Source of the DNA: Platynereis dumerilii
Taxonomy: Eukaryota > Annelida > Polychaeta > Phyllodocida > Nereididae
DNA length: 64,000 nucleotides
Reading direction: 5' to 3'
NCBI GenBank assembly: GCA_026936325.1
Contig: JAPTHN010000019.1
Span: 7,466,253-7,530,252 of the forward strand
The notes beneath the pieces were generated by a model that was not told the origin of the DNA, searched no databases, and saw only the letters and a program-made list of their open reading frames with translations. This document shows positions 47,001 through 59,000 of this stretch, piece by piece (the first letter of the stretch is position 1; every line of letters starts with the position of its first letter). Position numbers and translations under genes: made by a program.

Positions 47001-50000
47001 GACCATTCTGTATCTGGATTTTTATGAGTGAACTCTTGAATAATGTAAACAAAGATGTAAACAAAGATAATTTTGTTTTGGGATTATTGCACACCTTCTG
47101 ATGACGTTGTGCAACAGCCAGGGGGAAAGGATCTTGGAGAAACTTCAAAATGGTAAATAAGGCAATTACAGCTCTGACAATCATTAAAAGGTTATAAATA
47201 CAAACAAATCATTAAATATGATGACAGAAAGTGCTGGTAATCCTTTCAGTTTCTCCAGACTTTTAAAAATTACAAAATTCAGGATATTTTGTCACTCAAG
47301 CTCCATCTTGTGAGCATCCTGTATTCATCTTATTCTTCCTCTTAGCTAAAACAGATATTGTAAGAAATAATCATCTGCGCTTGGCTGAAGCATCGGCAGA
47401 AAAATTGTCAATTCAATCAAAACTTTCTCCTCTTACCCTCCTCCTACTGTAAGTTTCTTTGCGTCTCCAGCCTGGAACAGATGAGCGGAATGGGGTGCGT
47501 TGCTGCCAAGTTTGATCCCGACCCATTCGTACTTGACGGTCACAGGGCTTATCTTGAACAGGAAAGTCTCTCCCGTTCCGAAGTAGGATAACGACTTCTG
47601 TAACGTCCTCCTCGTTGACCAGTCTGTTGAACAGTAAGCGCCAAAGACCTGCAAGAGAAAGGATATTAGACTTATAGAAAGGATTATAACAGTAAGAAAA
47701 TTTCAGATAAATAGGCTTCAATATCATCAACCGTTTGTGTAGACAACACACGCAGAGGCATATTTAGGGAAGAGGGCATTTGGCATGGTCCCTCCAGGCC
47801 CAAAATTAACATGGAGAAGATAGCAAACGCCGTTGGAAAGATTGATGGAGGCTTACTATGAGATCTATGTCCTGTGGGCTAATTCAATAGGACAGGGAAA
47901 AAACAGCAAGGAGGCGAAGGATGATTGAAACTGCTGTCCAACATAGGCCCAACTGACCAAGTCAAAGGCAGAATTGAAACCCAGAACCTCGAGATCGACA
48001 GAAAGCTCAAAGTGGTACAAACCGAACTTAGCTCATTCCCCTCAAAGGTCTGAGTCACTAAATATTTATTAATACCCCTCATTACACTGACCTCATTCTT
48101 AGCTGTCTTCAACACTATTAACACGGGCTCCTTCTCGTCCATATGAGAGTAGAGCGTCCGTAGACTAGTGCCGTGCTCTGATGTCGTGTAGATCAACTCT
48201 GGTCGGTACAGGGCTATCCGCGTTGGCAGCCAGCGCCAAATTGTTTGCCACTGTCAGAAGAAATTATGAGTATTATAAGAAATAAGGCAAATATACCAGA
48301 AGGCAGACACAATTCAGAGTGTATTATTGCGGAGCCTTAATGCACAAGGTCAGGGTATTGAAATTTTTGTAGATTACGTAACATTCATTAATTCCATTTC
48401 AAGAAATGTTGCCATAATTTTTACACAGATGAAACACAGAGGCAAAAATTTGATTCATTTTTTTTTTTTTTACATAATCAGGACGACTTTACTTTGGTTC
48501 TGTCATCACAACATATTGGCTTAATGGTTTTGCACCATTACCTTTTGATAACTTTGAGAATTGAGACCCACAACATCAAAATTACTCCACATTACAGAAG
48601 AAAACAAAAATGTTTTTAAAGGTAGAAGTGAAAATTGGCATTGAGAAAAATGACAGCCAAACCTCAAAACTTAATGTTCAAATTGCAAAAGATCAATCAC
48701 GGGAGGAGATATTTGTGAAGAAAAAAGAAATAAGCAAATTGAAATTGTCAAAACATTGCAGTTTCTTTCTGTTTTATGTCCCATCAGCATGGTGTGGGCT
48801 ATTCGGGAGCAAAATATTGAAGAGATAGGTTTTGTGAAATGTGAAAAAGTAAGCACAAAAAATGAATCCACAAAACTATAGTAACTACAATACAACTGCA
48901 AAGTGAGAACAAAGCAATTTGAAAGTGAAAAGTGCTCACAAAACAACGAACTAAACGTTGGACACTTAACATCAAAATTTTGAAGAACTTACATTACGGA
49001 ATGCCAGTATATCTGAGTTTACAGACGTGAATGGCAGGGTTCCATGAGACTGGGAACGTTGTCTCGAATGGCCCCCCTTCTTTTGAAGCAATAAGGGAGT
49101 AACGAGAAATGTTTCAATATTAAGCATTTATACTCTCTCTCTGGTAATTTTGTAAAATATAAATTTAGCATTGATAACGTTCTTAGTTGTTTTGCAAAAA
49201 TTGTTTCAAAGTTGTAAGTATCGGAATACATCAGTTAAATTTTCCAGAGAAAAGTTTTGCAGAAATTTTCTACAGATAAAGATATATATTGGTCAGGATC
49301 ATCAACTAGTATGGGATAGATTTCATCAAGTGTAACATAGCATCATACTGCACACAGGCCGCAGGTCCACTTAGACCTCTATATAGTCTAAGTTGGACCA
49401 CCTCCTCCAGCATGCATTGGAGTCGGCATCTAGCAGTCATGAACGTCCCGGATGTGTCAGGATCCTGACATGATGCTGATTGGCCATTCCAATCAGATGA
49501 CCTAGGAAGCCAATCAGAAATTCGTGGCCTATACACGTATCCCAAGAAGCAATACGGTAATTAAGCAATCAGATTGCAGAGGTGCCTGCTAAGTGCCAGT
49601 CTGTGTACACAGACTGTAGGACCAGTGCTACTATATAGTCCTACATGTTGATCTGTAGTATTCCATGGAGTTTATTATCAACATATTTACTTCCTTTTTA
49701 TTTTTTTATTTTTTTTTATTTAAAATTCTTTCATATCAGGGGACTTTAATACATAGCAGCGATTTTCTGAAGAGTTAAGAATTCTAGGTAAATCGAAAAC
49801 GCAATGAAGTCTCAAATGGCATGAGATCGCAAATCATTCCGTGGAATCTGACGTAATCACAAATACACAAGGTGGCAGTACATACCTGTTCAGCATCTAA
49901 TAGCTCAGAGTTGGCACCGGTGAGATCAGTGTGAGATCGTGAGACCCTCAAATTCAGACTGTTGTATGACTCGGACTTCGCCATATGAGGAATGCTCGTA

Positions 50001-53000
50001 GCATGCCGCATACTACGGACGTACATTTCACATTTCAAGGCTGTTTTCTTGATAAACTTCCGAGACAGGCCGCGAATGCTGAAGGCATTCTGAAACAGTA
50101 CAAATAGGTTATACACAAGCTTACAAAAGGTCATATAAGGTGGGCCTAAGTTTTAGTTTCATCTTAATGTGAACTTAAGTTTCAGTTTCATCATGATGTG
50201 GACTTCTAATTACTAGACAAGAAAGTTTGAACTAAATTTAAGACATTTCAGCCATCTTTAACACATGGATAATTGGATATAGATTTCAAGACATTTGGAA
50301 AACAGAATGTTTTGTGTCGAAACTCCACAGTAATAAGCAAAATCTACGGCTTCAACCTTTGTTTGTCTGACAATTAGTAGGCCTATTAAACACACTGAAA
50401 ACATTAATCAAAACACACCAACCACAAAAATGGGCTCAGAGAAATTGTGAATCCTTTAGCAGGCCTATATTTTCCATATGAACGTACCTTGAGTAATTTG
50501 TCGACTGAGACAGGGATGTCCTCACAGAACTGGGAAATCCCCAGGGAGATGTCCTGGCCTGCTTTCCAGTTCCCGGATTTCACTAAAATCATTTTACAAG
50601 CCTTGTCAATTCACCAACAAAACAATGTTATTCAAATCAAGTGCAACATGCCTATTCCACAGCTTACTACAGTTTATGTTGTTTGTTTGTTTGTTTGTGT
50701 TTTACGCCTCTGCAGCACCTTAGTGGGCTATATCGAGCAGGCGATTGCCGTATGATGATGAGATGAGAAGACTGTGAGTCTGGCACATACCCTATTAATT
50801 CAGGGATGCCCAGGGTCTTTCAGTTGCCCCAGCAGAGAATACTGGATACAACCCGCCAGTCCCGCCTCCATTTAAAGTCCCATGGGTTGAACTAAAGTGA
50901 GTTCCCAGGACTATAGTTTATGTAAAATCTGGTTAGATTATAATTATTTTTTAACTTACTGTTAGTTTTGTAGAAGAGAATCAAGATGGCCAGAGCGACT
51001 CTGTACAGTATCTTGGGTCCCTCAAATATATAGCAGTCTAGGATCCGTACCTGGAATATCAAGAGTGAAATTAAAATTTCTTCAATTGTAATAGCTCCAG
51101 CATACTTAACAACAGGGCAAACAGACAGTACATGGTATAGTAGGGCTGTCACTAAGAAGCTTCTACAAAAGGTCCTGTATTTATGCACACAGTCGTCTTA
51201 AGATGATGAGAGCTTAGTACACAAATGCCATTGTTATTTCATACACAATAGCTGAAATTAGCTTGTTACATATTTGCTAGATGATTGGGGCTTCACGTCC
51301 TGTGTTTATGCACTTGGTAGGCTAATTAGGACAGGGGGAGGACATGGCAATGAGGTGAAGGATGATTGAAACAGCCATCCAACATAGGCTCAGATGACCC
51401 AGCAAGAGCTGGATCCTAACACTGGACCCAGCGCTGGCAGCCTAGCAAGCTACCACCAAACCAACCCTCCCCTCTAATTTTAGCTCCTTACAAGAAATAA
51501 ATTAGGAGCAATAATCAATCCACATAGTACTTACTAAATATGAAAATGGCAAATCTTGTAAAATCCACCAAATCCAGTTTTCAAAAAGTCCTTCAATGAC
51601 CATGCCAGAACGTGTGACTGAAGAGTAGAACTGGCGCTGAAATTAAATACATTTTACATTAGAATAACATAAAATAGATTGTTACCATCCAATTAATAAC
51701 TTAATATTTCAATAGTTTCCGGACATTCAACTCACCATTGAACAAAACATTTCATGAAGTAAACAATTTTCAGAATTAAACCCGTAATAAGACAATTTTG
51801 ATATATTTGAAGAAAACAATTGGCAAGCAAGTATAAGTTCTTATTTTGTGTATACTTTGTGGATTATAAGAGTTTTTTAAAATAATTTGTCAGCTTTAAG
51901 GAGACTAATATTTTAATAGTCTAGTTAAAATCTCACAGAAAGAAGATATATTTTTGGCAGATAATTCAATAACTGCAACTCACACTTCAAAATAACATAA
52001 ACTTCAAATTCTGAACAAAATGAAATCTTACAGAGCAAATAAAAAGAAAAGGACAGCATTAAATATTGGGAATCAATTTAAAACATCTGTTGAATCTTTA
52101 TCATGGAAACCTGAACTCAAAATTCGAGATTTTTAAAGTTTCAGTGTATAGTATATTTTATTCTCGAATATACAGTGTATTGAAATTTTCATGAATTCTG
52201 CATACCATCATATCTGCCTTGAAAAAAAACCATTCGAAACATAAATTTTCATCTGAGAGTGAAAGAGAAATCTCTCGCCAATTTAACCTTAATTTTTAGA
52301 TAATGTCAAGGAGCTATGTTATTCATCTACAAGCAAATTTCTGTACATTTGTAACTGATACTTACTGCATATTTCTTGGACAATTCCTTGAGAACGTATC
52401 TTGATGCCTCGTACGCAATTTTCGTTTGTGCTACGTAGCCCTCCTTGCTCCGTAGTAACGTGTAAATGCAATCGTAGGCCTCCTTCTCATCCATGTAATG
52501 AAGAAATAGACTAGAAAAGATAGATATATGATTATTGTTGTTGTTGTTGTAGTTCATATGCTGCTTCTTCATCAGCTATTGATCACTGGTAATTTCTCGG
52601 GTGGGTCTTCTCACGGTGACTTGGCTATGATTAGGGTTTTACATCCTGCATTTATGTGCAATGATAGACTAGTTTAGACAGATAGATAGATAGATAGATA
52701 GATAGATATGGAAAGTGCAGCTCTCTAAGCCCAGTTCTAGATTACACTTTACCAGATATGAGGGAATTTTAAACGACATAACATAAATATAAATGATTTA
52801 ATCAGATTTAAGGAGCCAAATTTAGAAAATAGCTTTTATTTTTCAAAAAATCTAAAAAACATTAATCTCATCAAAGTGGGGAGCAAATTACGAGTAACTT
52901 GATTATAATAGAAAGTTTTTCAAGCTACAGTTCATGTAAAGATCTTTCGCCATACTGTGTGAAAAAAGATATTATAACGGAATAAATCACAAATCACATT

Positions 53001-56000
53001 ACTTTAGTACTGACCTAGTTAATGAAAAGATGACAGGGCCGTGTGTTATATCAGGATTGGTGTGGCCCAGGACACACATGATCTTCTTGACTACGTGGAC
53101 GCCCTGCTCACTCAGGTGGTAGTGGAACATGTTGGAGGGATCAACAAACGTCGGCAAGTTCACTTCTCCGTGTTCTCCTGCAAATAAATAATGTTATGAT
53201 ATCATTTTTAAGAAAGATCTATTTAATATGCATCTAGGGCAAGATTCCTCGAGTCAAACACTTGGTCCAAGTGGATTCTGGGCAATTCCGTAAAATTTAC
53301 ACATCTGACACTTTAGTAGCTTGTGCATCCATCAAAATGTCATCGTGTCTGACGTATACCGTGTGAGTACGTCCGACACGATGAAATTTTGTCTTGTAGC
53401 TCAGCTCCTGGTTGCAGTTGGAGCTTTGGTTGATGGCTTGTCTGATACCCCTATAGGCCGTCTTAGTGGAACTCTCCTTTTTACTGCTCTCTGTACCATT
53501 GCAAAGTCGATGGACGCATGGATTCCGGGCTCCAGGACAGTTCTAAAACCACTAAAACACTACGGATTGTATCGCCGAGTCTTAATTGGAATGTTTACTG
53601 TGGATTCCGACCATTATCCAGTCGATTCACAACGTATATCTTCAGTATCGGCCCGACCAAGACGGAAAAATGTGGCGGGAGTCAGCCTGACGGACTTCAT
53701 CGGACGAAATATCCAGATTAATCACAGGTATGTCTTGTAAAAGTGGCGGGATCCAAGGATTAGATGCAGAAGTAGACTCGGTTGGGCTAATCCAGTGTTG
53801 TCAAGCTGATTTTACAATTTTATGGACCTCGGAAAACCCGGCCCCATTGCATTGTACAGGCCTACAAAATGGCGGAGGTTTCCGGAAAAAGTTTATTTCT
53901 GCACGGCGATGTCAGAGAGCAGAATAAAGGCGAGTTCCACTAACACGGTCTATTATCTGGCCACATCCCTATTTAACAATGAAATAGCTGAGGTGCAATG
54001 GTAGGGATACACAAGCTGCTTTAAGTGCCAAATCTCTAAATCAGACATCGTGTCCGACGTACTCACACGGTATACGTCAGACACGATGTCTGATGACATT
54101 TTGTCTTGTAGCTCAGCTCCTGGTTGCACTTGGAGCTTTGGTTGATGGCGTGTCTGATACCCCTATAGGCCGTGTTAGTGGAACTCTCCTTTCAAATCAG
54201 ACTTTACGGAATAGCCCTTCAGGAGATTTTTGAAGTGTTATACTAGTTGACCTATAATCTATATTACCTGGTATATATATGCATGATACTGATAGATAAA
54301 CAACTCTATATATATCATATGTATATGTTAATGCTTTCTGCGTTTGACAATGATTTGAAATTCAACTGGGTTTTTGCTCATGACAATCTAGCGATAAATT
54401 TTTACTACAATCTTTTGCAGACCAAAAAATAACTCTGATCACTCAGAAATCATGTAGCCCAGTTCAGAAAACATTGGAGGATTTATTTAAACTCGTAAAA
54501 CTCAACCCAACTCTAAACTCTAAATCATCATCATCATTATTGTAACATCTGAAGTGCAATGAACAAAAGTTTTATAAAAAGATCTGTCTACCCAATTTTG
54601 AATGCATGCAATGTTTTTGAGGCAAGCTTAATCACTGTAAAAAGAAAACCTTGCCAGTTTATACAGTGAAGAAAATTCCTGAATAGACAACAAGTATGTT
54701 TTTGTATTCAGAGCGTTTCTGATGCAATTCGAGTCAAAGTAGTATTTCTAAACGGGTCAAAAAGGGCACGGTATTGGTCAATGAATGGGATTGAATGTCC
54801 TATATTTATGGGCTATGGCAGGCAAAATAAGACAGGAGGACGACACAGTTAGGAGGAGGATGATTGAAACTGCTGCCTAACATAGATCCAGGTGATTTGA
54901 TTAGAGATGGATTTCGAATCCAGGCCTCGCGGACTGAAGGACATTGGCAGATCATTCAATATGTGCAAATATTTTAATTGTTCAAAACTTACTTCATTTT
55001 TTAAATAAAATAAAAAATTATCTAATATATTAAGCTTTGAAAACCTAATATTCATCAAGATAAACCTCTAGTCTCTCTATAGATCTCTTAATCTCATAGA
55101 TACATCGGAAATTCGGTATGTAAAAACTTGATGTCTTCAATACCAACCTTCGCCAAACACCGTTTTAACCTCATCATTGTAGATGGAGGTGCCACTGTGC
55201 TGGTTCCGCATACATAATGAGGTCCAGAGAGAGGTTCGTACTTCATGGTCCGCAGGCCAATTGTTCATCCGAAGAAATTGTTTCAATTTCTTGTGGTCCT
55301 TTGAAGCTATCATGGACTCAACATCTTTGTGGTCCGGCAGCGAGAGATGCTGAGTATCTCTGCTGAGCTGAAAAATAAAGAGAAAATATCAATAGAATGA
55401 AAAAATAATAGCATGTACACATGATTTACAATTTCGTTTAATAGTAGGCCAACATGTATAGTATGTATCAAAGACACACAAAAGCAGACATTGGAAAACT
55501 CGCTCTCCCTTTTACTTGAAATTTTAACCTTCAACAAATAAACTTTGAAAATTGAATTTCAGGCTGAATGATAACATCAATTGAGGCATAATTTTCTTAA
55601 AATGACTTTGCGCTAGTCAGGCACACTCATATTATTACTTTCAATATCTTTTTGTATCTTAAATTCCAAAATATACCAATCATTGGAGAACAATTTTCAG
55701 TGATCTTAAAAGTAACACTACAGATTCTCTTGGTGAAAATGAATGAATGGAAGATTGGGGCTTTACGTCCTGTATGTGAAAAGTATATCATCAACAGTAA
55801 TTCTTTGCAGGAGCATACCTTAAAAGGCGGTGGGACATACGAGGGATCGACCAATGAGGAGAAAGGGGCGTGGCCGCCGCCCCCAGGGGACCCAGGACTG
55901 TGTCCGTTCATGGCGATGGGCAGCTGGCTCTCTTGTCTCAGAGTGGTACGCTGCCCTGGTATGACGCCAGCCTTCTTTTTCAATCTGGACACCACATACT

Positions 56001-59000
56001 TGTCACCAAAGCAACCTGCAAGAAATCAAACAATGGACATTAATTCGTCATTAAATTTCAACATACAACATAAGACTCAAAGACGGCTAAATAGATGATT
56101 AGGCCAGACTTTTTTAATTTTTAGCTTCTCAGATCGACCGATCCAACAAATTTTCTGCCTACGGGAAAAAAATTGAGCATAACCAGAATTTTTATCAAAT
56201 TGACATTATAAAAAATTGAGATTTCACCTGTTTTTTTCTTCGTTTTACTGACCGACCCCAGAAAAAGTGCCTCGAGAAGATCCGAGAAGCTAAAGATCAA
56301 TTATGTCTGGCCTTAGGGATTTACAACCTCTGTAGAACAATTTACAGGAGAGCAGGAGGACAAGGAAATGAAACAAATTGAGACATAGGTCAAGCCTTCA
56401 AGGTGAACTGAACCCCGGACCAAGCGATTCGAAGCCGAAAGCCCTGCCTACTGAGCTTACCCCAGTCCCCCTAAGACTACTGATGGACGATTGGGGCTTT
56501 ACGTCCTCAATTTATACACTTGGTGGGCTAATCAGGACAGAGAGACATGACAATGAGGAGAAGGATGATTAAAACTGCCATCCAACATAGGCCCAGGTGA
56601 ATGGGCAAGAGCTGGGTTTCAAACTCTGGACCTAGCGATTGCCAGCCCAGCACGCTACTACTGAGCCAGCCCTCCTCCCTAGGAAACATAACAAAATTAA
56701 AGGTGTACATACATTGTTCCCAAAATAGGTTTTGGAAAAAGCACCACAAGTGTATTCAAATTTATGCCTAGCACGCTGTAAGTAAAGATGGTAATGATAT
56801 GAAAATAGGATTTAAACCACTTTGACAGTCCGCGGTTATCAGTCACAGCATTGCAAATGAATACAACTGAAAAATACATCTGAAGTAGGCAGAAAATATC
56901 TGAAATTAAAGCCTTATAAAACCCTTTTTGTCTTCAAATGTACAGCTCAATCAGTTTCGGCATATCCAGAGTTAAAAAATGTTTAAACATTGTTTACTAA
57001 AACCCTACTTCTAAGTCTTCCAACAATATTTGAAATACATGTTTAAATGTATAAACCTGCGAAAACTACACGCACAAAAGGTTACACTCGTGAAGACGTG
57101 GACATGACAAAAATCAAGAATAGTCCGATTAAAATGAAGTTAAGCCCATAATGTAGCTGTTCCGCATGATATAGATATGATTTCGTATGATTTTGAGCAC
57201 AATTCTCAGCATTTGAGGCCAGCACACAATTGACTGTCTATTAGGATCAGGCTAAGCCCCTTCACATATTCATAACAGTATACACAGCTGCCAAAAACTA
57301 AAACCCTTGAGGGCTTGTGTCGAAACTGAAGAAATGAGGCAACACTGACTTAACCATGTTAACAGTACATAAACTTGTTGTTGGTGACAGTCAAGGAAAA
57401 GTTTCCCCTCCAGGGCATTTCAAAGACTGCAAAACAATGATAATGGTTGGAACTTGGCAGGTTAGTGGGCCTCAAGGAGTGAAAATACCTCTGTTCCTCA
57501 TATACCGCTATCACTGTGCCTATGCTGAGGGGAGAGTCCATACTATAAAGGGCAGTGCGGGTAGGTGATACGCTTTTACGTCCACACTTCATAGTCCACA
57601 CTAAAAATGCTTGTTTTAAAATTGATCGATGGATGATTGGGGCTTTACATCCGGTATTTTTGTACTTGGTTGGCTAATTAGGACAGGGGGAGGCCACAGC
57701 AACGAGGCAATGGACGATTGAAACAGCCATCCAACATAGGCATAGGAGACCTGGCAAGAGCTGGATTCGAACCCTAGACACAGCGATAGACAGCCTTGTA
57801 CGCTACCACTAGATCAACCCTCCCCTCAACTAAATTTGAGATGAAAACTGATTGTAAAACAAGCACAGTTCCTTGTGATCGATGCCTATGCCAAAGTGAT
57901 TTGGTTTTACTATTGAGATGAATAGAAATACTGCCAAACAAACATTGTTTCCTGTGGTCAATGCTCAATTTGTTCACGGGAGTAACTCTAAATCAAAGCA
58001 GCATTTTTAACCAAGGTCAAGGTCGTACATCGACCCCACAAGGTCACACGTACATTCCCCACCAGCAAAATAAAATAATCATTAACCTAGTCATGATATA
58101 CATTATTTTGGTTATGAATTACATTCATTATAGTTTTATTGGTAATTCATAATTGTGTTGTTTCAACTTAGCAAAGGATTCCCCAAAGCATACCTATCAT
58201 ATAGAATCATACAACTATTAACCCAGTTCTAAAATACATCAGGCCGATTTTTATATATATGTATTTAGGAATACATTTATACAAATGAAAGTAATAAATG
58301 TATTTCTGATGATTTTGGTAATTGTGTTCTTTTAAATTAGTATTCACTTCCCCACAAGCAATGGCCACATAACAATGAACCTATTTCACTAATGACACAT
58401 TATGGCAACAGATAGCAAAGTGTCATTGACACTGATTGACTGCTGACATCTAAGGCAGCGTTGCTCTGAACTAGGATTCACTCATCAAATGGATGAATGA
58501 CAGGGGCCTTAGATTCTGTATTTATCCACTTGGTAGGCTAGTTAGAACAACAAGAGGACACAGCAATGAGCAATGAGGTGAAGGATAACTGAAACAGCTG
58601 TCCAACTTAGCCCAGGTGACCCAGCTAGACCTGTGCGCTATCATTAAGGTAACTTTCCCCTCCCCAGCCTTTGCGTCCTGCATTTATCCTAATTAGGACA
58701 GCAAGAGGATACAGCAACGAGGTGAAGAATGACTGGAACAGCTGTCCAACATAGGCCCAGTTGACCTGGCAAGAGCTGGATTCAAACCCAAGACCCAGCA
58801 GTTAGCAGCCCAGCATGCCACCACTAAGTTAACCTTCCCTCTCCCTTGGCCTTTAAATAGGCCTACTGTATTTATCCATAAGTTTGGTAGGCTAATTCGG
58901 ACAGCAAGAGGATACAGCTATGATATGAAGGATGATTGAAACTGCACTCAAACATGGATCCTAGACCCAACTGATCCCCTCCCCTAAAAAAACAAGTTTA

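Noticed and set aside
47413-47751. Minus-strand frame of 112 codons
   Set aside because: It is the wrong frame of the TLDc exon 47437-47648; the correct frame gives FGAYCSTDW and FGTGETFLF.
53321-53740. Secreted protein gene of 139 codons as an ordinary host gene
   Set aside because: The N-terminal hydrophobic segment lies in a repeat duplicated 700 bases away inside an element with inverted ends, so I describe it as part of that element; no second exon was recognised.
55652-56098. Plus-strand frame of 148 codons
   Set aside because: It is antisense to exon 55819-56015 of the TBC1D24-like gene, whose minus-strand frame has matching splice sites and phases.
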